From Gerris lacustris (Eukaryota > Arthropoda > Insecta > Hemiptera > Gerridae): a stretch of DNA of 64,000 nucleotides. The position numbers were made by a program, and so were the translations under genes. The stretch is from contig OX578280.1 of assembly GCA_951217055.1 (NCBI GenBank), positions 2,914,001 through 2,978,000 on the forward strand, read 5' to 3'. Position 1 is the first letter of the stretch. Each line of letters begins with the position of its first letter. Positions 1 through 11,060 of the stretch are shown here, piece by piece. The notes beneath the pieces were generated by a model. The model saw nothing but the letters and a program-made list of their open reading frames with translations, had not been told where the DNA came from and did no database searches.

Positions 1-305
1 TAAATGATTATGACGAATATGAGGAGAATAATACGCCTCCCTAAATAATTCGGCACAAAATACAACTAATGAATTAATGTTATCTTTATCAAAAGAGAAA
101 TACGAACTTGTATGCAGGAAGTTTATTTCTTTCTGTATTTATTATTTAAATCTAACAATCGTAGATAAAGTACGGTACGCAACTCGTGCGAAAACGGCGT
201 TTTGCATTGCTCGTGTGTTTTTACCACCCTCGCTATCGCTCGGGTGCAAACTCCACACTCGCATGCAAAATGCTACTTTCCGCACTCGACGCGTAATGTA
301 CTATT
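1..305 (+). mobile_element. FAM-5 non-autonomous element, 5' end cut by window edge
   Basis: This matches the copies at 47541-48122 (+), 40583-41155 (-) and 28596-29150 (-). It holds the end of a conserved mini-ORF (residues reading LSKEKYEL then RKF near 77-135), an AATCGTAGATAA motif, and a terminal hairpin block of about 140 bp in which a GCATTTTGC-like arm and GCAAAATGC pair around 205-275. It has no complete protein. The mini-ORF is described at 40738-40893. Confidence 0.6.
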
Positions 306-949
306 ATCCGAACACAATAGATTACTGATGATGCAAAGGACACTTTATCAAAAGCTACGACATGCGATAATAATATCATGTGTTCACTTTAGTATGTTTT
401 GTGTACAATGTTACCTCCATAACACGAAATTATATTAAATAATAACAGTGATACGCTACAGTGTAGATCCCTGGAAATATGCGCATTATTCGAATGATCA
501 TATTTTTAATCTGATTTACTCTGGAGTAGCAGCACCGAGGTTTAACTTATTTTGTTAAACCTAAATTTGCCTTTTTCCTCTCTTCTAACTAATGAGAACT
601 AATGGAATATGGCGGGACGGTGTGCGCAAGCGCTACTTCAACCTTTCTACCAATAGTAATTCAATTTTTTTATTTATATTCCTTTTTTGTGTCTTTTTTT
701 CGGGAGAGTTTCTGTTTCGAGAACGGCGAGGAATAAATCAATCCGCGCCTAATAGAATTTGCTGCTTTCCCCTCCACCCACCTCCCCCCTCTACCTCTTT
801 CGCTCCCCCCCCCCACTCTCGATATTTCTCCAATATAAGACCAAGAGAACTAAAGGTGAAAGATGGAGCTCATTTTTGTATAAAAAGAACCCTTCAAATC
901 AGATGTAATAATATAAAAAAAAAAATCTAAGCTCAAAAAAAAGTTGAAA
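306..949. other. No gene recognised
   Basis: AT-rich sequence with a C-rich low-complexity stretch near 770-815. The open frames are short and have no recognisable domain. I see no repeat match elsewhere in the window. Confidence 0.4.
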
Positions 950-1400
950 TGTTGCTTATTTATTTTACAGAATCTTTCTTTTCAACATAACAAAACTGTA
1001 TATAACAAAAATTACTCTACTCTTAAAGAGCTAAGTGTTGGAAAAAAAGTCTCTCCACGTAAAAATATTTAATTGATTCAGAGCAGCTTTGAGCCACTAT
1101 AGGGCCACCATCAGTGCCTATACAAACAGTACAACATGTCAAAAAGGAAAACCGAGACAGAGACAATATAACGATATAGCAGATAAGACTCAAAGAACGA
1201 ATTTAAGATAAATAAGTAGCAACATACAAAAATTTTAATGAGACTATGACAAAAAATATGACAAAAGCGAACATAACAACAATAACTGTACTCTTAAAGA
1301 GCTTTTTAACGACATGCATCATGAAGGCCATATACTATTTTAACTTTAGTACCCCGTACCCAGTACCCCTTTGTACCAATTTAGACCATTTCAGATATAT
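950..1400 (+). repeat. Fragments of the 39.3-40.4 kb Helitron family
   Basis: Phrases such as ACTCTTAAAGAGCT, the CATGCATCATGAAGG-like block and the 'accccgtaccc...ctttgtacc' block recur in the Helitron at 39345-40415. No Helitron terminus (5' TC or 3' CTAG hairpin) is seen here, so this is a degraded internal piece. Confidence 0.45.
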
Positions 1401-2209
1401 ACCTTCCTGTGGTTGGTCACTATGACCGTGCCGAATTGTGTGCGGGCCGGTTCAGCCGTTTAGGAAGAGTATGTGTCCAACCAAAGTGCAAAGTGTAGTA
1501 TAAGAGCTTCGCTTCGCTCAGCTTAAGTAGGAGCGAAACGTCTGGACTTACTCCTGCTAAATCCTAACTTTCAGCCACGATATTTACAAGCTTCACATAA
1601 TGCCGTTTTTTCCGTGGCGGAAATTTTTTCTTCACACTAAAGCTAAAACAAAACATATTAACCATTTGTTATAAAATGGTCAAATTATGACATAAACTTT
1701 TTATTATATACCTACTGAGGGAGATGTAATGACATAATTAAAACAAGTAATGTGACTTATTGCATCATTTATAATGTAATTACCTATTTCATATTTTAAT
1801 AGATAATTAAAGATAAATTGAAATGTTAGTGATTAATGAATAAAGCGTCAAGTGAAATGTTGGAGGGAGCGACTCAGTTGCTGGGTTGAAACGTGTGCCA
1901 GATCGTAAACATTCTATGCAGTGTCTTTAGTACGTTTTAACGATCCCATTTCTGAATTAGGGGCGTCCCATAGCCCATCTTAGATATCTTTCTTACCATC
2001 AACCTTATAGTGCTAGTATAATACCCTTTCTTTATTTATTAACGTTATTTGAACATTATTATATTTATAACGATCGAATTTTTTAACTGGAACCAATTAA
2101 AATTACTTATTAAACGTTATGGAATTAATATTTAAAAAATAATGTTATAGATCAATTAAATTTAAATTTTAAAATATAAGTGGAGCAATCTAGCATGGTA
2201 TGCACATCA
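1401..2209. other. No gene recognised
   Basis: AT-rich unique-looking sequence. A short inverted stretch (GAGCTTCGCTTCGCTC) lies near 1505. No coding frame or family match found. Confidence 0.4.
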
Positions 2210-2833
2210 GTTCGTTCCACTAACTACCTCTAACCACCTCTAACCACCTCCAACACCCTCTAACCACTTCTAAACACCTCAAACCATTTCTAACCACCTC
2301 TACATAAATCTAACCACTTCTAACCATCTCCAACCACCTTTAACCATCTCTAACCACCTCGAAACTCCTCTAAACACCTCTAACCACCTCTAACCACCTC
2401 GAAACTCCTCTAAACACCTCTAACCACCTCTAATCATCTCTAACCACCTCTAACCACCTCGAAACACCTCTAACCACCTCGAAACACCTCTAACCATCTC
2501 TAACCACCTCTAACCACCTCGAAACTCCTCTAAACACCTCAAACCATTTCTAACCACCTCTACATAAATCTAACCACTTCTAACCATCTCCAACCACCTT
2601 TAACCATCTCTAACCACCTCGAAACTCCTCTAAACACCTCTAACCACCTCTAACCACCTCGAAACTCCTCTAAACACCTCTAACCATCTCTAACCACCTC
2701 TAACCACCTCTAATCATCTCTAACCACCTCTAACCACCTCGAAACACCTCTAACCACCTCGAAACACCTCTAACCATCTCTAACCACCTCTAACCACCTC
2801 GAAACTCCTCTAACCACCTCCAACCACCTCGTA
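2210..2833. repeat. 10-bp minisatellite with 260-bp higher-order period
   Basis: About 60 tandem copies of a 10-bp unit, TAACCACCTC (complement GAGGTGGTTA), with variants GAAACTCCTC, TAAACACCTC and TACATAAATC. A distinctive variant run starts at 2281 (AAACCATTTC, TAACCACCTC, TACATAAATC) and recurs at 2541, so blocks of 26 units were themselves duplicated. It resembles but does not match the insect telomere repeat TTAGG. Confidence 0.95.
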
Positions 2834-3439
2834 TATACTTCATTCCGTGATAGGGCATCAAGTATGTGCAACACTAATTGGCAGAATGTTTTTTTAATTG
2901 ACGCCATTTTAATAGAGAGTAACATTTAAACTGAACATAGAATATTATTCTCATATTCCGTGACTTAACTCGGGTAAAATTATGTGTTTGGCCAAATTTT
3001 TATGAATTGCTCTGCCCAAACATTATGGAACATCTGCTATAAAGCGTGGGACGATGTTGGAATGTATTAAAAGCTTTAGAGTGAGTCAAAAGAGCTTTAC
3101 TTATCATACATGTAAGATATGATATCAATAACACTACCCGGAACATTAAATGCCTTTAAGATATGTTAATTTCAGACCGTCAAATTACCACTAGATTATT
3201 ATCTCCTCTTTGAATTGATAAATGTCTATCTAATGGTTCCGATTTCCCATAACATGTTTTAAAGTAGTTGGAATTTTCGTGTGTTAAATCTTGTATAAAC
3301 CACTTTTTTCTAATTTTTTGTACAAGTTCTTAGCTAAATTGTTATATTTAAGATTTTTAAGTGCGATTATGAGTATTCTGCTATTGTTGTATGCTGTATA
3401 TTCATGGAAAAATGAAAAGGGGTCGATAAAGAAATTTTT
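2834..3439. other. No gene recognised
   Basis: AT-rich sequence between the minisatellite and the FAM-2 copy. No coding domain or family match seen. Confidence 0.4.
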
Positions 3440-4212
3440 GGAACGAAGTTCCTTATGGCACGTTCTGGAGCCCGGGAGTGAATCCGAAAAAACGACCAAA
3501 ATCACCGTCACGCTAAATTCGTCACGAAATCTACAGATAACGATAACTTGAGTAAAAGATCACCGAGTTAGATGAAATTTGGTTCACATGTTCATTTTAC
3601 CAATGCCCATGCTGAGTTCGTCGGAAAACGTTATCCGCCCAAGCATTCACGCGCAACGCTCGCGTAAACGTAAGCTTCAAAAGACGGGAAAAAGTGTTAT
3701 TAAGGAAAGCCTGTTACTTGACATTTTTTTACGTGAATTTTTGTTATATATGTATGTCAAAAATGTCACTTTGTTTTGTAAATAAATAAAATATAATCAT
3801 GTAAAATTTCACCCTGATACAAGGAGAAGCTGTAGAGTAGGGAAGAGATATATTTTATAATATTTTAAATTAATAGGCCGGGTAGGTAGAAAACAGTCCT
3901 ATTTCAATCCAACATCCTTTAACAAGCATACTCTTTAACTATAACCTCATCATGATCAACTTTTTTCTTATATTCAATATATATTTATAGTAAGACGCTT
4001 GCTTTAATGATACAAATAATGATTTTCTTTTAATTTTGCCTTAACTCTGCCAGGTAGAAACAGTTCGTTACTTTTAATTTTGTCTCTTTTCTAACTCCGC
4101 CATGTATAAGTAGTTAGCAATTTATACGTACTTAGCAGTTTGATTTTATAATTTATATTTAATGACAAATTTAAGGAACTTCGTTCCTCCAGGGTGTCCC
4201 GCGACACCATAC
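3440..4212 (+). mobile_element. FAM-2 non-autonomous element
   Basis: The left end is GGAACGAAGTTCC at 3440. The inverted counterpart GGAACTTCGTTCC is at 4175-4187, followed by a GTGTCCCGCGACACC-type palindrome. Other copies are at 45181-46326 (-), 54629-55387 (+) and 59507-60407 (+). The interior has the shared 'ATGAAATTTGG ... CAATGCCC' module (near 3570-3607) and CGCGCAACGCTCGCG. No transposase frame is visible. The class is undetermined; inverted ends suggest a MITE. Confidence 0.7.
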
Positions 4213-4213
4213 G

Positions 4214-4826
4214 TATTTTTACTTTCTCATATAAAGAGAAAGTATTGTGATGGCGCGAAAATTCGATTTTGAGATTTTGATAGATTTACACGTTTTGAGG
4301 TCTCCTGAGTCCAAAAAAGCGGTTTTTAAAAAATGTCTGTCTGTCGTCTGTCATCTGTCGTCTGTGCAGACCCCTGGAGCCTAAACTACTGGGCAGATTT
4401 TGACGAAATTTGGCATACATGTTCAGAAAAATCATACCCCGAGGCGAAATCGAGAAATGAATTTTAGCTCTAATTTTGGGGGCGCTACCCCCCAAAAACA
4501 CTGAAAAAAAATTATTTCTCGAAAACGGTTCCGACGATTTTGATTAAAAAATTCTAAAATATAGTCCATTTGAATACGAATCCAACGATATAAGCCGTTT
4601 TCCCGGGAAAAATCTAGTTACTGAGAAATTAGCTTAAAACGCGGATGGAGAGAGCCCGGGTTTGATTCCCCGCCGAGGAGTAGTTATTTTTATAAAAATT
4701 TTTGATGAAATGTTCAATAATATTTAAATGTTCATTTGAAAACTAATAAGTGGAAACACTGGGCTAAGTAATTATGAACTCATATATGAGAAAGTTTGTC
4801 TGAGTTGTCTCGGACCGATTTTTTTA
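4214..4826 (+). mobile_element. FAM-1 element with tRNA-like B box
   Basis: It opens with ACTTTCTCATATA (4221-4233) and carries the inverse TATATGAGAAAGT near its end (4783-4795), then CTCGGACCGATTTTTT. Around 4658-4675 is a degenerate RNA polymerase III B-box-like string (here GGGTTTGATTCCCC, GGTTCGATTCC in other copies). At least seven more copies occur in the window. No convincing A box is seen, so Pol III transcription is only inferred. It directly abuts FAM-2 on the left. Confidence 0.75.
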
Positions 4827-5485
4827 TTTACGTAGAAGCGTTATTTTTACCACAGTCAATAAAAATTGATGAACGGGAGGAATGGAAGACAGCAAGACGT
4901 ATGGGAGTAAAGATACTAGAGAACCATCTAGAACCCTGGCTAGAGAGAGGACTGTATAAAGGTGAAAATGAACAGATGAGTGGGTGAGTGGGTCATCGAT
5001 AGGGGATGTTTTCTCCTGAGGAAGGGGGGGCGTCCTGCTCGGGGGGATGGAAGGCACCCTCAAGGTGGCGAAAAGGTGTATTGATCTGGAGGAGAGAGGG
5101 AAAGCTTTCCCTGAGGATAATGACTACCAACACAAACAGCTAGCTACTCGACCGGAAACTAACCCCGGCACAAACACCCGCTAAGCCCTCTAACAACTTA
5201 GTCAAATTACAACTTTTCCTACATGAAAACTCCATCTCAACCGTATCACCGTCCTAACAATAAAAATCAACTGGAAAGTGTGCGAAAACAGGAAGTGAAC
5301 CAGGTCTGCCAACTACAGCGTATTAGTTAATTACTGCGCAACCTGGTTTTTATCAGAGACTTTAATTCTATTACCGTAGCATTTCCTATCTTATTTTCAT
5401 TTTAACTTGTGTAGAATTTAATCCTAATTTGGCAAATTTACAAATTATTTTAGACCTACTTTACACTGCAATAGTACTATGGCGA
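4827..5485. other. No gene recognised
   Basis: Mixed-composition sequence including a moderately GC-rich patch at 4990-5110. Short open frames on both strands have no recognisable motif. Confidence 0.4.
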
Positions 5486-6298
5486 GGCGGAAATACACAT
5501 GATAGTTACTCGCACAAAAACATACGAGTAGCTCGCAGAGGAGAGCTACTGGCATGTGTATACATCAAATAGCATGCGAGTAAAAAGCATGCAAGTAAAT
5601 CGCACGAGGTTTGATTTTTGTCTTACCAGTGGCACAAGTCGAGGGGAGGGGGAACTGATAAGGCACGTGTAAACAGGCCTGCCAGCGCAAGGTTGCTAGT
5701 AGCTAGCACGAGTTTCCCTCAGCCCTTCAGTCTTCAGTTGCGTTCCTTCCTTTCGCGTGTGTCTGACAACAACTCATCAACTTTCTCCGGAAGCATTCGC
5801 AATTGATTCCTAAAACCATTAACGTCCCCGAACCGCATTTCATTTAGTAGGCACTGATTCGCTCCATGTACCTAATTCCCTTCTAGCGATCCAATCTTTA
5901 CCCACACTCTTCGTGTCTTTTTATTATTTTTTAAATGTTTTAAAACACAGTTCTTTGCAAGTAACAGAACAATCTGGTTAATTTCATTCCGCGCCGATAC
6001 ATTCATAAGGTACATCGATACAATTAATAAAACTATCAAAATTAATTAAATCAAATACAATTATTTCATAATTTATTCCGGCTAAAAGAAGGCAAGAAAC
6101 GATTGTCTGTTTCAAAACTAGAACTGTGACTGGAATGTGTATTGTCATGTGCTAGTAGCTCGCACAACACCGATCATCCGGATGATACTAGCATGCTGTT
6201 TCACTGGCAAATGTACACAGCATCTGCAGCATGCCAGCTACTGACGTGCTAGTAACTCGCCACTGGCATATTTTTTTACTAGCATGTGTATTTCCGCC
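5486..6298. mobile_element. MITE with GGCGGAAATACACATG terminal inverted repeats
   Basis: Left GGCGGAAATACACATG at 5486 is answered by CATGTGTATTTCCGCC ending at 6298. Subterminal regions on both sides are rich in short GTAGCTCGC / GCATGC-type repeats, usual for transposase-binding subterminal motifs. It has no coding capacity. The target duplication could not be settled. Confidence 0.75.
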
Positions 6299-6716
6299 GA
6301 TTTTAACGATATTTTGCATACATATTCAGAAAAATCATACCCCGAGGTGAAATCGATAAATGACTTATAGCTCCAAATTTGGGGGTGCTACCCTCAAAAA
6401 CTCATTAAAAAAAATTATTTCTCAAAAACGGTTACGATGATTTTGATTAAAAAATTCTAAAATGTATTCCATTTAAATACGAATGTATCGATATGAGCCG
6501 TTTTCCCGGGAAAAAACCAGTTCCTGAGAAAATAGCTTTAAACGTGGAGGGAGAGAGGCTGGGTTCGATTCCCCGCCGTGGAGAAGTTATTTTTATGACA
6601 AATTTTGATGAAATGTTTAATAATAATTAAATGTAATTACGAAAACTAGTAAATGGAAAATACTTGGCTAAGTTTAATGAACTCTATATGAGAAAGTTGC
6701 CTCGGACTGATTTTTA
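6299..6716 (+). mobile_element. FAM-1 copy, 5' truncated
   Basis: It starts abruptly after the MITE in the module equivalent to 'GATTTTGACGAAATTTGG', continues through the B-box block (GGTTCGATTCCCC at about 6563) and ends in CTCGGACTGATTTTT. The first ~180 bases of the family are missing. Confidence 0.75.
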
Positions 6717-6797
6717 ATGTATATGTAGTAAGAAAATTAAATAATTTTTGATAATGGACTTTCTTGAAACTGTATCAATATGAAATAAAATCACTAT

Positions 6798-7520
6798 TAA
6801 TATCAAATTATAATTATTATTAACTACGGGAAACAGACAGTGAAAAATACACTCCAGCGCCGGGTTCTTGACTCAACTATTCTCAACGTCACATAGATCA
6901 AGAAAGCTATTAAAATACAATATTATAGTCCCAACTGATTTATGCACAGTGGAAAGTTTATTTCTAGACAATAATTTACGACTTTATTCTGTAGAAATAA
7001 AGATTTATTAATGATAATAAATGTTATACAATTTTGAATTTTTGGTAGTTTTCATACTACGGAAAGTTTAAATTTTAATTTAAATCAAATTATAATTATC
7101 ATTTACTACGGGAAACAGACAGTGAAAAATACACTCCAGCGCCGGGATTTGAACCACGGGTCTCCTGTATTTCCAGTACAGATGCTCTTACCAACTAAGC
7201 TACGCAGGAGAATGATTTTTCACTGCCGTAATCGATAACTAGTCCCGAATCCAAGCTTTCAATATTCATACACATTTAGACAGTCAATATTTATGACATT
7301 AGAACTAAACCGAGAATTAACACTTATAATTATAAAGTACTCAATTAGTACCTGTACCCTGTACAATCAATTCGAAATTAAATTTTTAAGTTATTTTGGT
7401 AGTTTTCATACTACGGAAAGTTTAAAGTTTAATTTAAATTAAATTATAATTATTATTAACTACGGGAAACAGACAGTGAAAAATACACTCCAGCGCCGGG
7501 ATTTGAAACCTTTTTATTAA
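6798..7520 (-). repeat. Tandemly duplicated tRNA-derived SINE-like repeat
   Basis: Three copies of a tail block (ACTACGGGAAACAGACAGTG then CACTCCAGCGCCGGG) lie at about 6820-6863, 7106-7146 and 7460-7501. The block TTTGGTAGTTTTCATACTAC recurs at 7041 and 7395, giving a period near 354 bp. The minus strand carries a tRNA-like head in the middle copy (7136-7210). Confidence 0.65.
7136..7210 (-). promoter_or_regulatory. tRNA-like head with Pol III A and B boxes
   Basis: On the minus strand, TAGCTTAGTTGG (A box, about 7191-7202) is followed by an anticodon-like hairpin (stem CTGTA/TACAG, loop CTGGAAA) and GGTTCAAATCC (B box, 7145-7155). The acceptor and T stems pair poorly and there is no long variable arm, so it is a tRNA-derived SINE promoter, not a functional tRNA gene. 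Confidence 0.65.
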
Positions 7521-8130
7521 AAATAAAATCACTAGTGATTCTTTTGAACTCATCAAGGTCGGTACTATTTTGTGATGGTGGAATTTGTTGTTATAATACG
7601 AACAGTGCATTGTTTCGGTATGATCCGATTTCCTGACTCTTTTCATGTACCTATATCATCTTTCTTTGAACATTAGGTCGAATGAATTCTACCCTCGATA
7701 CTTCCTTTTCCATTTAGGAGCTCCGCTTTTCGGTCGAAGAAGGAAAATCCTCAGAATCCCTTTTATTCTGATGTGAGGGCCTCTGGGAGGATATATCTCT
7801 GAATTTCATACATTGTACGTCTGTCGATATCTTCCCACTGTCCATTCTTCTCAAAGCTATTCTTTCTTTTTCTCATGTACATCTTTAACTTCCCCTCTCT
7901 AGTACAGTCTATACTGAGATATATAGAATTGTATTTACATTCCTTAACCCTGTTCAAGACTTCTTGAGAATTTCTTTTCTCTCCCTTCATTGCCCAAATC
8001 GATGTTTTCTTAAACCCAACATATCTGTTTAATGGTGATCTTTATTCGTTATAAAATATAAAAACTTGATATATAATATAGATTTTTAAAAACCATTTTA
8101 AAATCCCTATTAAAGATACCAATGTAAAAA
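7521..8130. other. No gene recognised
   Basis: AT-rich sequence with short frames on the minus strand (for example 7763-7990) that show no domain. Nothing supportable. Confidence 0.4.
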
Positions 8131-8596
8131 CAATATTTATCTCCAGTAGGAAAAAAAAGTTATGGTTTTGAATTAGTTTAGAGGGACTAAAACTGGTCCT
8201 TTTATCCCTGAACTCAAAAAGTAGGGAGAAAAAGTAAAAGTAGGGCGAAAAAGTAAAGTAGGGCAAAAAAGTAAAGATTGCAACTTATTTATAAATAGTA
8301 GAAAATGTATGGCTAATGTAATGAAGTTGTTGAAATCAGGTTGGCGGCACTGCGCTTTTTTGACCATGTTTATCTTTGTTTACAACATTGTAACCTCGTG
8401 AGTAAAGTGCCATTATTCCCCTCACGATAATTATCTCCCTCGGCTGCGCCTCGGGAATTAAAGAGTCCCATTCCCTCGGCTTCTCCTCGGGATTTAGGGA
8501 CCATGGTTCCTTCGGCTTCGCCTCAAGAACCAACTTTTTTCGCTCAGGGAATAATGGCTTACTTTACTCCCTAGGTGCATAAATAACTATTTGTAT
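8131..8596 (-). mobile_element. FAM-4 element
   Basis: On the minus strand this reads ATAGTTATTTATGCACC, several CCCTCGGCTTCGCCTCGGG-like palindromes, then CTACTGGAGATAAA/TTTATCTCCAGTAGG material. Related copies: 29157-29796, 33890-34668, 34690-35153 (-), 43566-44206 and 13935-14487. Non-coding. Confidence 0.7.
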
Positions 8597-9136
8597 TTAT
8601 AATTAAGTTATAATTTACTATAAGTTGTAAATTATATTTATTTATACGATTTAAATTTAAGCATAATTTGAAGATAATCCCTTAGTAAAAATATTAAAAT
8701 GGTTCTTTTTTCTTTGTGTCTTCAGGGATTAATAATATAATAAACGCTAATACATTTGCTTTTTTTTTATTTAATTATAATTTTATATATAATAATATAA
8801 ATCTATGAAGTCTCCTTATTGTTATATACATCTATTTTTTTTTTTTTTAAATTTTCGTGTGTCGGGGGTGAATAAGTACTCATTAATAAATAGTTAAAAC
8901 AAGATATTTCATCCTTTATATTGGGGCATCTCAAACCCTGTAACAATTAGATACATTTATCTTTTATAATACAATTTTTAATATAAATCTATATAGACAA
9001 TTAATCAGTGCGAATATTATATGCTTATGTTAAAATAATATTAATTTAAATAGAATCAATAAAGAAATGACAATTGCTTTAATGTTCACAATGAAACTCA
9101 ACATCACGTTTAAATGTGCTAATAAAGAAAAAAAAA
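8597..9136. other. No gene recognised
   Basis: Very AT-rich sequence with a T run near 8835. No coding or repeat match found. Confidence 0.4.
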
Positions 9137-9692
9137 TAGACTGCCAATTAGTGTGGCACATAGCTTCCTCGCATCCTATCATGTACTATAACAATTATTG
9201 TTATATTACTTTATTGTAATATTGTTTATTTTGAAAAAACAATTAATAATTTTAACGATCTTTAACACTTCATAGCGGTGTCGCTGTTGGTTTCACTAAA
9301 AAATTGTATTTGAAAAAAATGTTTGTCTCATTGAATAGATGAAGTTAGATTTTTTCCCCTACCTAAAATCCCAATTTTAAATTAAAAGTTCACGTTTACG
9401 CGAGCGTTGCTCGTGAACGCTTGGACGGATAACGAACTCGACCTGGGCATTGGTAAAATAAACATGTCTACCAAATTTCATCAAAATCGGTCGACATTTA
9501 CTCAAGTTATCGTCGCACGTTTCATAATTCGCGGACACACAGACCGACAGACAGACAGACACGAAACCAAAAATGTTCCCTGATGTCTGAAACGGATTTC
9601 TGTCTTGGAATTTTTGAAATCGGAGGCATAAAAGTTTTTCGTTCTCAAAAGTGAACACAATGCTTCCGTTACCTTCGGTAAGCTCGGAAGCA
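9137..9692 (-). mobile_element. FAM-3 element
   Basis: One end is AGACTGCCAATTAGTGTGGC (about 9139). The other is a hairpin, GCTTCCGTTACC...GGAAGC, at about 9663-9692. Between lie the shared 'CCAAATTTCATCAAAATCGG' module (near 9470) and a CAGACAGACAGACA run near 9550. Other copies: 12438-13945, 26855-27375 (-) and 57270-57838. No inverted termini were found. Confidence 0.6.
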
Positions 9693-10232
9693 AAATTAAA
9701 GATAACAATGAATAAAACGGAAATGGAATTTAAATAGTTAAGATGATTTTTTAAAACGAAATTATAAGAATTGTACTAATAATTTGTATACCACAAAAAA
9801 TACAATAATTGTCATGTCTTCATTTATGAACCGATTTCAATAATTAGGGTATTGTTAGATTTGCATTAAAAAGTTCTACAACTTTTGTCTCATGCAAAAC
9901 TTTTTCATACACCTACTGATTTTCATGGAATTTGACTTTTAACATTTTAAATCGCCGCCATTTTGAAATTTAATAAATTTGAAAACTAATATTTTTGGAA
10001 ATTTTAGATATCGGAGTTAGTAAGACATCTGTCAAGTTTCATAAAAATATCTTGAAGGGTTTTTGAAATGTAATTTTTTTTTTTTTTTTTTTTCAAAAGA
10101 AATACAAAATGGCGGATTACGGCTAAACTAAGCCGAAATCGAAAAAAATGTTACTGAGCATTTTCGACTTATTTTCATATGTAGAACCCTGTTCTGAATA
10201 GCGCGCTCAGCTTTTTTGGGACACCCTGTATA
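9693..10232 (+). mobile_element. Possible mariner-like element end
   Basis: The segment ends in GGGACACCCTGTATA (about 10217-10231), the inverse of the CAGGGTGTCCC end of the element at 20385. A matching left end was not identified, so the extent is uncertain. The interior is AT-rich and non-coding. Confidence 0.35.
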
Positions 10233-10309
10233 TAATACGAACAAAATATAAAGAGACTAGATAGAATCTTGCGCAAGAAAAAATTAAGTTTCTTTATGTT
10301 CCTCTCATT

Positions 10310-10549
10310 ATGGACGGATTGTTTTTGAGTAGGATAGTCATCCAATTATCTTATGATGATCCAATTATCTCTCGCTACGATTATGGAAGTGCTGAACAAA
10401 TTAAACCCCTCCGGCATTGGATACGAGAATCCTGTAGGTTTCCGGATTTCAGTTCAAGAGGTATTAATGCTTTTAGATTCACCGATGCTCTTAAGAGGGA
10501 CTTAATGAAAAGTAAGATCAAAGCATGTCTTAGTCAAGCTTTACCGTGA
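10310..10549 (+). CDS. Short hypothetical ORF, 79 codons
   Basis: An ATG-initiated frame of 79 codons ending in TGA, with mixed composition and no low-complexity bias. I do not recognise the product, and see no signal peptide, transmembrane stretch or known motif. It lies between a mariner-like end and a 41-bp tandem array, so it may be a transposon remnant or a chance frame. A frame of this length is not rare by chance in 64 kb. Confidence 0.2.
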   Translation: MDGLFLSRIVIQLSYDDPIISRYDYGSAEQIKPLRHWIRESCRFPDFSSRGINAFRFTDALKRDLMKSKIKACLSQALP

Positions 10550-10593
10550 ATAAGTTACGTATAGGTTCTGTGCTTACACGATTTAAAGATAAT

Positions 10594-10842
10594 ATGAATG
10601 AATGAATGTTCATTCATTCATTCATAAAAATAATGTTAATGAATGAATGTTCATTCATTCATTCATAAAAATATTGTGAATGAATGAATGTTCATTCATT
10701 CATTCATAAAATTAATGTGAATGAATGAATGTTCATTCATTCATTCATAAAAATAATGTGAATGAATGAATGTTCATTCATTCATTCATAAAAATAATGT
10801 GAATGAATGAATGTTCATTCATTCATTCATAAAAATAATGTG
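10594..10842. repeat. Six-copy 41-bp tandem repeat with palindromic core
   Basis: The GTTCATTC landmark recurs at 10608, 10649, 10690, 10731, 10772 and 10813, exactly 41 bp apart. Each unit has a near-perfect palindrome (GAATGAATGAA, 2-nt centre, TTCATTCATTC) followed by an A-rich spacer. Each unit could fold into a hairpin. Confidence 0.95.
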
Positions 10843-10929
10843 AAGACAATTTAAACTCAAAACATAATAATCATTATCAATTCCAATTCTGTTCACATAT
10901 TTAACTGACGATTTCGTATTATTATTAAA

Positions 10930-11000
10930 TTTGCACAGTAAATAGATTGACAATTGGTGTGGCACATAGCTTCTTCGCATCCTATCACGTACTATATTGA
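10930..11000 (-). repeat. FAM-3 terminal fragment
   Basis: GACAATTGGTGTGGCACATA followed by GCTTCTTCGCATCCTATCAC matches the FAM-3 terminus at 9139 and 13895-13945. Only this end is present. Confidence 0.55.
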
Positions 11001-11060
11001 TTTTATGCTTGAGGTGCTTAACCATCAGTCGTTAGATCTTCTACACCTTCCAAATGTAAA

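Noticed and set aside
4286..4501. Minus-strand frame recurring in FAM-1 copies (also 32845-33081 and 44803-45108)
   Set aside because: Recurs because the repeat DNA is conserved; frame length and start differ among copies and no domain is visible.
5296..5350. CCAGGTCTGCCAACTACAGC near AACCTGGTT, first taken as a tRNA-like fold
   Set aside because: No A/B boxes or cloverleaf pairing could be built.
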